Below, piece by piece: positions 20,926 through 29,400 of a stretch of DNA of 64,000 nucleotides. Below the pieces are notes generated by a model. That model worked only from the letters and a program-made list of their open reading frames with translations, was not told the DNA's origin and did no database searches. Numbering within the stretch: the first letter of the stretch is position 1; each line of letters starts with the position of its first letter. A program made the position numbers and the translations under genes. The stretch comes from Larimichthys crocea (lineage: Eukaryota; Chordata; Actinopteri; Sciaenidae): contig NC_040016.1 of the NCBI RefSeq assembly GCF_000972845.2, positions 23,065,415 to 23,129,414 of the forward strand, given 5' to 3'.

Positions 20926-23900
20926 GTAAGCCGTTAATAAAAGGATGTGACAGAGAGGGAGTTTGGGAGGATCCTCGGTTCGATCCCCTCCCTGCATGTT
21001 GAAGTGTCCTTGGGCAAAATACTGAACCCAAATTGCTCCCAAAGGCTGTGTCATCAGTGTATGAATGTGTGTGAATGGGTGAATGAGATATGTACTGTAA
21101 AGCACTTTGAGTGGTCAGAAGACTAGAAAGGCGTTATATAAGTACAGTCCATTTATCATTTAGAATCGGACCCAGAAGGTTGATCATCACTTTAGTAATT
21201 TTATCAGGTTGCAGCCATGTCTGGGACATGTAGAGCAAAGATCAGAGCTGTCAACTGATCACCACCCGGTGAGGACGAACTGTTAACATGGCTGAGGCCG
21301 TGGTCTCTGAAGGATGGTGGCTGGGGATATGGACAAGCAGACAAGTTTTCAAAGCCTGTATTGTGGAGGCAGCTGGATCAAGTCTCAGTTGGACCCCTGG
21401 TCTTGGTTGACACATCTCTGAGTCAAACCTCAAGTTCTGGTAACCGAACAGTAGACAAGCTCTTCACTTTTGCAAACATACCAGAGTTGTCCTGGGAGTT
21501 TGCTCAATACTTGCTTGCCTGTTAAGTTGTGACACAGAATGAATGGAATGGACTCCCCTCCTTTGATTGGTCATTTTCAATGCTCTGTCTCTGACCTCAT
21601 TTGTTTCTCATGTAATTGTCCTGTCTTTGACCATCAGTTACTCAGACAATATTACTTACAATTAATGTAATACTATCTTCAGATGAACAAAATTAGCATT
21701 TTGTCATTTGTGTCATCTCTTTTTTTATTCATTCAGAGATTGACAAGTATCAGCATAAACTCAAGTCCAACCTGAAGAAGAAGTTTCTGCGTTTATTCGA
21801 GACAATCACAAAAGCAGGAAATTTTAAACTTCTAAATGAGATCTACACAGAGCTCTACATGACAGAAGGAGAGGTCATCATTGAGCACGAGATCAGACAG
21901 ATTGAAACAGCATTCAGGAAAACCGAGAGACCAACAATCAGCTGTGAAGACATCTTTAAAGCCTCACCTGGAAGAGATGAACCAATCAGAACAGTGATGA
22001 CAAAGGGAGTGGCTGGCATTGGGAAAACAGTCTTAACACAGAAGTTCACTCTGGACTGGGCTGAAGACAAAGCCAACCAGGACATACAGTTCATGTTTCC
22101 ATTCACTTTCAGAGAGCTGAATGTGCTGAAAGAGAAACAGTTCAGCTTGGTGGAACTTGTTCATCACTTCTTCACTGAAACCAAAGAAGCAGGAATCTGC
22201 AGGTTTCAAGACTTCCAGGTTGTGTTCATCTTTGACGGTCTGGATGAGTGTCGACTTCCTCTGGACTTCCACAACACTGAGATCCTGACTGATGTTACAG
22301 AGTCCACCTCAGTGGATGTGCTGCTGACAAACCTCATCAGGGGGAAACTGCTTCCCTCTGCTCGCCTCTGGATAACCACAAGACCTGCAGCAGCCAATCA
22401 GATCCCTCCTGACTGTGTTGACATGGTGACAGAGGTCAGAGGGTTCACTGACCCACAGAAGGACGAGTACTTCAAGAAGAGATTCAGAGATGAGGAGCAG
22501 GCCAGCAGAATCATCTCCCACATCAAGACATCACGAAGCCTCCACATCATGTGCCACATCCCAGTCTTCTGCTGGATCTCTGCTACAGTTCTGGAGGATC
22601 TGTTGAAGACCAGAGAGGGAGGAGAGCTGCCCAAGACCCTGACTGAGATGTACATCCACTTCCTGGTGGTTCAGTCCAAAGTGAAGAACATCAAGTATGA
22701 TGGAGGGGCTGGGTCAGATCCACACTGGAGTCCAGAGAGCAGGAAGATGATTGAGTCTCTGGGAAAACTGGCTTTTGAGCAGCTGCAGAAAGGAAACCTG
22801 ATCTTCTATGAATCAGACCTGACAGAGTGTGGCATCGATATCAGAGCAGCCTCAGTGTACTCAGGAGTGTTCACACAGATCTTTAAAGAGGAGAGAGGAC
22901 TGTACCAGGACAAGGTGTTCTGCTTCGTCCATCTGAGTGTTCAGGAGTTTCTGGCTGCTCTTCATGTCCATCTGACCTTCATCAACTCTGGAGTCAATCT
23001 GCTGTCAGAAGAACAAAGAACATCCTGGTGGTCTAAAGTCTTCAGAGACAAACCTAAACTAACACATCTCTACCAGAGTGCTGTGGACAAGGCCTTACAG
23101 AGTCCAAATGGACACCTGGACTTGTTCCTCCGCTTCCTCCTGGGACTTTCACTGCAGACCAATCAGACTCTCCTACGAGGTCTGCTGACACAGACAGGAA
23201 GTGACTCAAAAACCAATCAGGAAACAGTCGAGTACATCAAGAAGAAGATTGAAGAGACTCCCTCTGCAGAGAGAAGCATCAACCTGTTCCACTGTCTGAA
23301 TGAACTGAATGATCGTTCTCTAGTGGAGCAGATCCAACAGTCCCTGAGTTCAGGAAGTCTCTCCACAGAGGAACTCTCTCCTGCTCAGTGGTCAGCTCTG
23401 GTCTTCATCTTACTGACATCAGAAGAAGATCTGGACGTGTTTGACCTGAAGAAATTCTCTGCTTCAGAGGAGGCTCTTCTGAGGCTGCTGCCAGTGATCA
23501 AAGCCTCCAACAAAGCTCTGTAGGTGGATGGATCATTAGATATTTTAAATTGTGAACTTTATATTTCATGGAGAAGAAAGACAAAGTTTTTCACTGTTGT
23601 ATTGCATTTTTAATGCAGGTTGAGTGACTGTAACCTCTCAGAGAGAAGCTGTGAAGCTCTGTCCTCAGTTCTCAGCTCCCAGTCCTCTAGTCTGAAAGAT
23701 CTGGACCTCAGCAACAATGACCTGCAGGATTCAGGAGTGAAGAAGCTCTGTGCTGGACTGGAGAGTCCACACTGTACACTGGAAAGTCTCAGGTTAGAAT
23801 TTAGATTTTTTGTTAAAGATGATCAATTCTAACAACATTATTATTTAGATTTTTTGTTAAAGATGATCAATTCTAACAACATTATTACTGTTTAACACGA

Positions 23901-25397
23901 CTTAAAGTGACGTCTGTGAAGAACTAATAGAGAATTCTGTATAGATGTTCTGTTACCGACTTGTGTTTGTCTTAATTCAAATATCTCCAGGCTGTCAGGC
24001 TGTCTGATCACAGAGGAAGGCTGCTCTTCTCTGGCCTCAGCTCTGAGCTCCAACCCCTCCCATCTGAGAGAGCTGGACCTGAGCTACAATCATCCAGGAG
24101 ACTCAGGAGTGAAGCTGCTGTCTGCTGGACTGGAGGATCCACACTGGAGACTGGACACTCTCAGGTATGGACCGACAGTTTGGAGTCTGCCATACTCAAA
24201 CTGTCGGTTTCTTTGTGGAGGCATAGTACACGAAAGTTCAGAACAGGCTTAATGTTGCAGAAAGTCCGTATTTATATTTAGTTGTTCAACTCCTTCCTGA
24301 TATCTGGTGAGTTCAGCTCATTATGTTTGTGTTTCCTTCTAGTATGGACTATGGTGGAGAGCAGAGACTGAAACCTGGTGTGAGGAAGTGTAAGTGTGGA
24401 TTCAGTTTGAAGGCAACACATGAACATTTCCTGAACACTAGTGTTTTGAGACTGACGTGTTTTTACAGACACATCAGGAATTGTTTGAATGTCATATTTC
24501 TTAAAGGGAGTTTGGTGTCATATTTATATACAGCAGAGGGAGCTTTAGTTTAATTAGACATATTTAATTATTTTTTAATGTTTTGTCAATGCTACAGAAA
24601 CACTCGGTAACTGTTACGCATGATGAGGTTGTCTGACGTTGACTGCTGTTAGTTACTGACGTGGCTGATGCAGAAATATGTTCATCTTTGCTACAATCTA
24701 CGATAAATGATGAACATTAATGTAAACATTAGAACAGCTGCAGAGGGAGTGATGCGAGTAGTGAACAGTCTCAGTGTTGTTATTTGGTCAGGGCTTCCTG
24801 TTGTATATAACAGTTAACCGTGCAGTTGTGTTGGATAATAAAGTTCTCGCTCTCTCATCAGATGCCTGTGAACTCACACTGGTCCCGGACACGGCAAACC
24901 GACGCCTCAAACTGTCTGACAACGGGAAGGTCGCGTGGGTGAGGGAGGATCAGTCGTATCCTGATCATCCAGAGAGATTCGACCACTGGGTCCAGCTGCT
25001 GTGCAGAAACGCTCTGACCGATCGCTGGTACTGGGAGGTCGAGTGGAGCGGGCTGGTTCACATCGCGGTGTCTTACAGAGGAATCAGAAGGAAAGGAGAC
25101 GGATATGACAGCAGGTTTGGAGGGAACGATCAGTCCTGGAGTCTGTGCTGCTCCGATCACAGCCACTCTGTCTGGCACAATAACGTGAGAACCGACATCC
25201 CTCTGTCGCCCTCGGTCTCTGACAGAGTAGCAGTGTATGTGGACTGTCCTGCTGGCTCTCTGTCCTTCTACAGAGTCTGCTCTGACACCCTGATCCACCT
25301 CCACACCTTCAACACCACATTCACTGAACCTCTTTATCCCGGGTTTGGGCTCCTGAAGTCTGGCTCCTCAGTGTCTCTGTGTCAGGGCCGGTCTTAG
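20649..25397 (+). CDS. Fish NLR immune receptor (PYD-FISNA-NACHT-LRR-B30.2)
   Basis: Six coding exons join in phase: 20649-20925, 21737-23519, 23619-23792, 23991-24164, 24343-24389 and 24862-25397 (2991 nt, 996 aa plus stop). Domain order is an N-terminal pyrin-like death-fold domain, FISNA plus NACHT ATPase, two LRR exons of exactly 174 bp, a short hinge and a C-terminal PRY-SPRY (B30.2) domain. This is the layout of the large teleost NLR-C group, cytosolic pathogen or danger sensors that can assemble inflammasomes through the pyrin domain. Walker A is GVAGIGKT at 22006-22029 and Walker B is [12 protein letters not shown]. It has only two LRR exons, few for the group. A hAT MITE inserted in the last codons supplies the present stop. 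Poly(A) signals lie at 25834 and 25950. No member-specific name can be given from sequence alone. It appears intact and probably expressed. Confidence 0.9.
20965..21158 (+). repeat. Common teleost interspersed repeat (tRNA-like head, short non-autonomous)
   Basis: GGTTCGATCCC, then TGTCCTTGGGCAAAATACTG, AATTGCTCCCAAAGGCTGTG, TGTGTGAATGGGTGAATGAG and GCACTTTGAGTGGTCAGAAG, ending AGTACAGTCCATTTATC. I recognise these blocks from a repeat that recurs throughout percomorph genomes. It sits in the intron between the PYD and NACHT exons. Its class (SINE or MITE) is not decided here. Confidence 0.75.
21737..23519 (+). CDS. NLR exon: FISNA and NACHT ATPase
   Basis: This is the single large exon typical of fish NLRs, after acceptor TCATTCAG. 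It begins with the FISNA segment ([18 protein letters not shown], then [10 protein letters not shown]). NACHT follows with P-loop [16 protein letters not shown], sensor-1-like [11 protein letters not shown] and the winged-helix part ([16 protein letters not shown]). It ends AAAGCT CT|GTAGGT. The in-frame TAG at 23521 is intronic and is skipped by this donor. Confidence 0.93.
23619..23792 (+). CDS. NLR exon: leucine-rich repeat 1 (174 bp)
   Basis: After TTTAATGCAG it reads [18 protein letters not shown], then [20 protein letters not shown], and ends CTCAG|GTTAGA. The exact 174-bp length and phase 2/2 boundaries are those of fish NLR LRR exons. Confidence 0.92.
23801..23889. repeat. 44-bp direct tandem duplication beside an LRR donor
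   Basis: TTAGATTTTTTGTTAAAGAT... at 23801 recurs at 23845 with the same downstream CAATTCTAACAACATTATTA. The duplication starts 8 bp after the exon end and leaves the donor intact. Confidence 0.9.
23991..24164 (+). CDS. NLR exon: leucine-rich repeat 2 (174 bp)
   Basis: After ATATCTCCAG it reads [18 protein letters not shown], then [20 protein letters not shown], and ends CTCAG|GTATGG. It has the same length and phase as the previous LRR exon, so it can be gained or lost without a frame change. Confidence 0.92.
24171..24208. repeat. 12-bp inverted repeat just after an LRR exon
   Basis: ACCGACAGTTTG (24171-24182) pairs exactly with CAAACTGTCGGT (24197-24208). The stem begins six bases after the 5' splice site of the second LRR exon. 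Confidence 0.9.
24343..24389 (+). CDS. NLR exon: hinge before B30.2
   Basis: A 47-nt exon after CCTTCTAG reading [15 protein letters not shown], the standard linker of fish NLR and TRIM genes before PRY (usual form VDHGGE...RIKPGLRKY). Phase (AG+T in, T out) fits both neighbours. The donor is GTAAGT. Confidence 0.9.
24862..25397 (+). CDS. NLR exon: PRY-SPRY (B30.2) domain
   Basis: After CTCTCATCAG it reads [20 protein letters not shown] (PRY), then [40 protein letters not shown] and [10 protein letters not shown] (SPRY). The domain core is complete. The final residues before the TAG at 25395 (QGRS) are encoded by an inserted transposon. Without the insert the frame would run seven codons past the target duplication to a TAG at 25693-25695. 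Confidence 0.92.
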
Positions 25398-25663
25398 CTA
25401 TGGGCAATGTGGGCGACCGCCCAGGGTGCATGGGGGGCGCACGAGCGCCCGAAAAAGCAAAAAAACCTCACGAATTTTCGATACCGCTCATTAAGTTAGC
25501 GGAGCGGGCGCCCCAGGAGCGGGGTGATGACAAGGCAGAGGGGGGCGGCGGACAGACTGATGGGGGCGCACGGGCGGCCGTGAGGGCGCACGAGAAAATG
25601 TTCGCCTCGGGGTGGGGTGGGGGGTGTTCGCCCAGGGCGCAAATGTGGCCAGGACCGGCGCTG
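25383..25663 (+). mobile_element. Non-autonomous hAT element (281-bp MITE) with 8-bp target duplication
   Basis: CTCTGTGT occurs at 25375-25382 and again at 25664-25671, directly flanking an element that starts CAGGGCCGGTCTTAGC and ends GGCCAGGACCGGCGCTG. The termini are imperfect inverted repeats (CAGNGCCGGTCYTRGC). An 8-bp target duplication and CAG...CTG ends are the hAT signature. The interior is GC-rich and has no transposase. The insertion is inside the terminal exon of the NLR gene. Confidence 0.93.
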
Positions 25664-25833
25664 CTCTGTGTAGAGAAAAGGTGTCCACCTGGTAGAACAT
25701 GGCATGAAGAACAGTGCATTTGTATCTAACTTTTATTGTTCATTTTTTCATTTTTAAAATGTTTAAAATGTCTTTACATCTCTTCAATATCTTTAAAAAA
25801 AAGTTGAGCTAAAACAAAAAGCAAACTAAACTA

Positions 25834-25955
25834 AATAAAGAAATCTGCATATAGATCTTTATCTTCAGTTATATTGTTTCTTTTCCTTTAATTATATTGT
25901 TTCCTTTGTCTTTGGTGTTTTGTGCATGGAAACTGTCTGATGGGAAGTAAATAAA
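25834..25955 (+). terminator. Candidate NLR poly(A) signals
   Basis: AATAAA hexamers lie at 25834-25839 and 25950-25955, 440-560 bp after the stop codon. They are the first AATAAA hexamers I noted after the NLR stop. Confidence 0.5.
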
Positions 25956-26055
25956 GAAATAAAAAACAAGTATCTTTGCCTTAAATGACAGATAATACGA
26001 TTTAAATGATTTTTACACGCTGGTTTCATGTAATTATTTAATGGTTATTTATTAA

Positions 26056-26117
26056 TTTTGGCGCTTTCCGCCCTCCGTACTTTTAGAAACAGGCACGTGA
26101 CAGTGACATTTGGCGCC
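26056..26117. promoter_or_regulatory. e2f6: E2F-site pair flanking an E-box upstream of e2f6
   Basis: TTTTGGCGC at 26056-26064 and TTTGGCGCC at 26109-26117 match the E2F consensus TTTSSCGC. CACGTG lies between them at 26094-26099. The cluster is 180-240 bp upstream of the e2f6 ATG in a locally GC-rich promoter-like stretch. E2F genes are often controlled by E2F factors, and E2F6 works with MGA/MAX, which bind CACGTG. Autoregulation is therefore a reasonable inference but is not shown. Confidence 0.6.
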
Positions 26118-26296
26118 TTTTCTTTCCATTGTTGTACATCCGGGTCACGAAGGACATCTCCTTCCGGCGTGACATAAACAAACGGCACGTTCCGTCTCTC
26201 TCGCGCTGGTTCCGAACATTAACGGGGTCCAAACGGCGGTTCGGGGGTTCCGTTAAGCCCGGCCGCTTCGGTCCGGGCGGAGGAGCCGCCGTTACC

Positions 26297-26413
26297 ATGG
26301 TGAAGTGTGTCGTGTCCGGCTGTCCGAACCGGACGGCGAGCGTCAACCGGGCCGCCTACAGCCGAACACCGAAGAGGTTCTTCAGCTTCCCCAGCGACCC
26401 GGCTCGAGTCAAG
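26297..26413 (+). CDS. e2f6: e2f6 exon 1: first half of the THAP zinc finger
   Basis: ATG at 26297 in the context TTACCATGG (good Kozak). It reads MVKCVVSGCPNRTA..., then RFFSFPSDPARVK, giving the first two zinc ligands (Cys4, Cys9) and the FFSFP block of THAP domains. It ends GTCAAG|GTACGG in phase 0. An upstream in-frame ATG at 26129 has no THAP homology before this start. Confidence 0.92.
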
Positions 26414-29400
26414 GTACGGAACCGAACCGGAGATAAGACGCTGACACCGGGCTGTTACCGAGCTGACACCGAGCTGACACCGGGCTGACACCGAGCTGAC
26501 ACCGGGCTGACACCGGGCTGACACCGAGCTGTTACCGGGTTTAACTGGTGACGTGTTAACAGACCGAGCTGCTGTGATCAGAACTTTAACTGTGACGCTT
26601 CTTTAGTCATGAATAATTAATGAAGTTAAAGTATCTGAACGTTTGAAGACGTCACTGTTTGTACGTGTCTTTGTCACGTGACACTGTAACATGTGTATCT
26701 CTGACTTTGTAGCTTTCTTAGTAGTTGTCAGATCGTCACGTCCTCAGTTCTTCATGTCGTCAGGTCCTCAGATTGTCAGGTCCTCAGGTCCTCAGGTTGT
26801 CAGGTCTTCAGGTCGTCGGGTCTTCAGGTCTTCAGGTCCTCAGGTCTTCAGGTCCTCAGATCTTCAGGTCCTCAGATCTTCAGGTCCTCAGATCTTCAGA
26901 TTGTCAGGTCCTCAGGTTGTCAGGTCCTCAGGTCTTCAGGTCCTCAGATTGTCAGGTTGTCAGGTCCTCGGATTGTCAGATTTTCAGGTCCTCAGGTTGT
27001 CAGGTCTTCAGGTCCTCGGGTCTTCAGGTCCTCGGGTCGTCAGGTCTTCAGGTTGTCAGGTCTTCAGGTCCTCAGGTTGTCAGGTCCTCAGATTGTCAGG
27101 TTGTCAGGTCTTCAGGTCCTCAGGTCTTCAGGTCCTCAGGTTGTCAGGTCTTCAGGTCCTCGGGTCATCAGGTCCTCAGGTTGTCAGGTCTTCAGGTCCT
27201 CGGGTCATCAGGTCCTCAGGTTGTCAGGTCTTCAGGTTGTCAGGTCTTCAGGTCCTCAGGTTGTCAGGTCCTCAGGTTGTCAGGTCCTCAGGTTGTCAGG
27301 TCCTCAGATTGTCAGGTCCTCAGGTTGTCAGGTCTTCAGGTCCTCAGGTCCTCAGGTCTTCAGGTCCTCAGGTTGTCAGGTCTTCAGGCCCTGAGGTTCA
27401 GGTCTTCAGGCCCTGAGGTTCAGGTCTTCAGGCCCTGAGGTTCAGGTCTTCAGGCCCTGAGGTGAGCCCTTAGATTTTGTCAGGTTCATTAACCTGATGA
27501 ATGGATTTGTTTCGATGTTCAGGTGTGGCTGGCGGCTCTGAGGGAGACCGACAAGCAGGACTGGACAGAGCAGGATCTCATCTGTGAAGACCACTTCCTG
27601 CCGGAGGACGTCTCAGCCAGCGGGGTCAACAGCGATGCCATTCCCATCATGCCTCCTTTCTTGGATGAGCCGCTGGGCCTGATCAGTCCCTGGGGAGCTG
27701 AGTCCTCTGATGAGGAGGAGGAGGAGGAGCAGTGGACCACTGGAGGCTGCGAGGAGCAAGAGGAGCATGAAGGTGGAGATGATGCTCCTCCTGCACCGGA
27801 TCCAGCGCAGCAGGTCTGGACAGTTTGTTTAACGTTTCTCTTATGTTGTTTTTATATCATCAGTTTTACGTCACAGACAGATCACAGACCAGTCTTTACA
27901 GCAGCAGTGACACTTAGAGTTCATAAGATTGTTGGTCTTTAGGTCTTTAGGTCTTCGGGTCTTTAGGTCTTCAGGTCTTTAGGTCCTCTAGTCTTTAGGT
28001 CTTCTGGTCTTTAGGTCTTCTGGTCTTTAGGTCTTCGGGTCTTTAGGTCTTCGGGTCTTTAGGTCTTCTAGTCTTTAGGTCTTTAGGTCTTTAGGTCTTC
28101 TAGTCTTTAGGTCTTTGGGTCTTTAGGTCTTTGGGTCTTTAGGTCTTAGGGTCTTTAGGTCTTCTAGTCTTTAGGTCTTCGGGTCTTTAGGTCTTTAGGT
28201 CTTCTAGTCTTTAGGTCTTCTAGTCTTTAGGTCTTCTAGTCTTTGGGTCTTTAGGTCTTCTAGTCTTTAGGTCTTCTAGTCTTTGGGTCTTCTAGTCTTT
28301 AGGTCTTGGGTCTTGGGTCTTTAGGTCTTTGGGTCTTTAGGTCTTTGGGTCTTTAGGTCTTTAGGTCTTTGGGTCTTTAGGTCTTTGGGTCTTTAGGTCT
28401 TTAGGTCTTCAGGTCTTTGGGTCTTTAGGTCTTCTAGTCTTTGGGTCTTTAGGTCTTTGGGTCTTTGGGTCTTTGGGTCTTTAGGTCTTTAGGTCTTTGG
28501 GTCTTTAGGTCTTTAGGTCTTTGGGGTCCTCTAGTCTTTGGGTCCTCTAGTCTTTGGGTCCTCTAGTCTTTAGGTCTTGGGTCTTTAGGTCTTTAGGTCT
28601 TTAGGTCTTCAGGTCTTTGGGTCTTTAGGTCTTCTAGTCTTTGGGTCTTTAGGTCTTTAGGTCTTCTAGTCTTTAGGTCTTTGGGTCTTTAGGTCTTTAG
28701 GTCTTCTAGTCTTTAGGTCTTCAGGTCTTTAGGTCTTGGGTCTTCTAGTCTTTAGGTCTTTGGGTCTTTAGGTCTTCTAGTCTTTAGGTCTTGGGTCTTT
28801 GGGTCTTTAGGTCTTTGGGTCTTTAGGTCTTCTAGTCTTTAGGTCTTTGGGTCTTTAGGTCTTTGGGTCTTTGGGTCTTTAGGTCTTTAGGTCTTTAGGT
28901 GTTCTAGTCTTTAGGTCTTTGGGTCTTTAGGTCTTTGGGTCTTTAGGTCTTCTAGTCTTTAGGTCTTTAGGTCTTTGGGTCTTCAGGTCTTTGGGTCTTC
29001 AGGTCTGCATATCCGTCCACATAACACTGTCTTTTTTTCTTTCTTTCTTTTATCTGTAAACATAAATGACAGAAACTCACCAATCGAAAACGATGTCCAA
29101 TAATCAGAAGATGATGAAGATCATTTTGTCAGTTTGTTTAAGTAAGTAAACCACAGCAGGTTTGATTTGCTCTGATTTCCAGGATCCAGGTGGAGGTTTG
29201 GAAGATCCTGGAGAGGCTGAGAAGACCAGGTAACAAACGCCTCGGCTGCTGGTTTGAATATTTCTGGTTAACTTCATGGATTCTTGTGGGACTCTTCCCT
29301 GTTTGGTTTGAGCAGAAGTCATGAACTCCTCAGACGTCTTCTTGTTTCCAGTGCTGCTCAGCGACAGAGGAAACACTCCATCCCCTCAGGTGTCAGCAGA

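Noticed and set aside
23521..23523. TAG as the real end of the NLR protein
   Set aside because: The TAG lies inside a GTAGGT donor. Splicing to the 174-bp LRR exon in correct phase restores the standard NALLSDCNL junction.
26691..27438. Open frames of about 240 codons (SSGPQVVRSSG-like protein)
   Set aside because: They lie entirely in an 8-bp minisatellite in an e2f6 intron, are open in several frames, and have no flanking gene structure.
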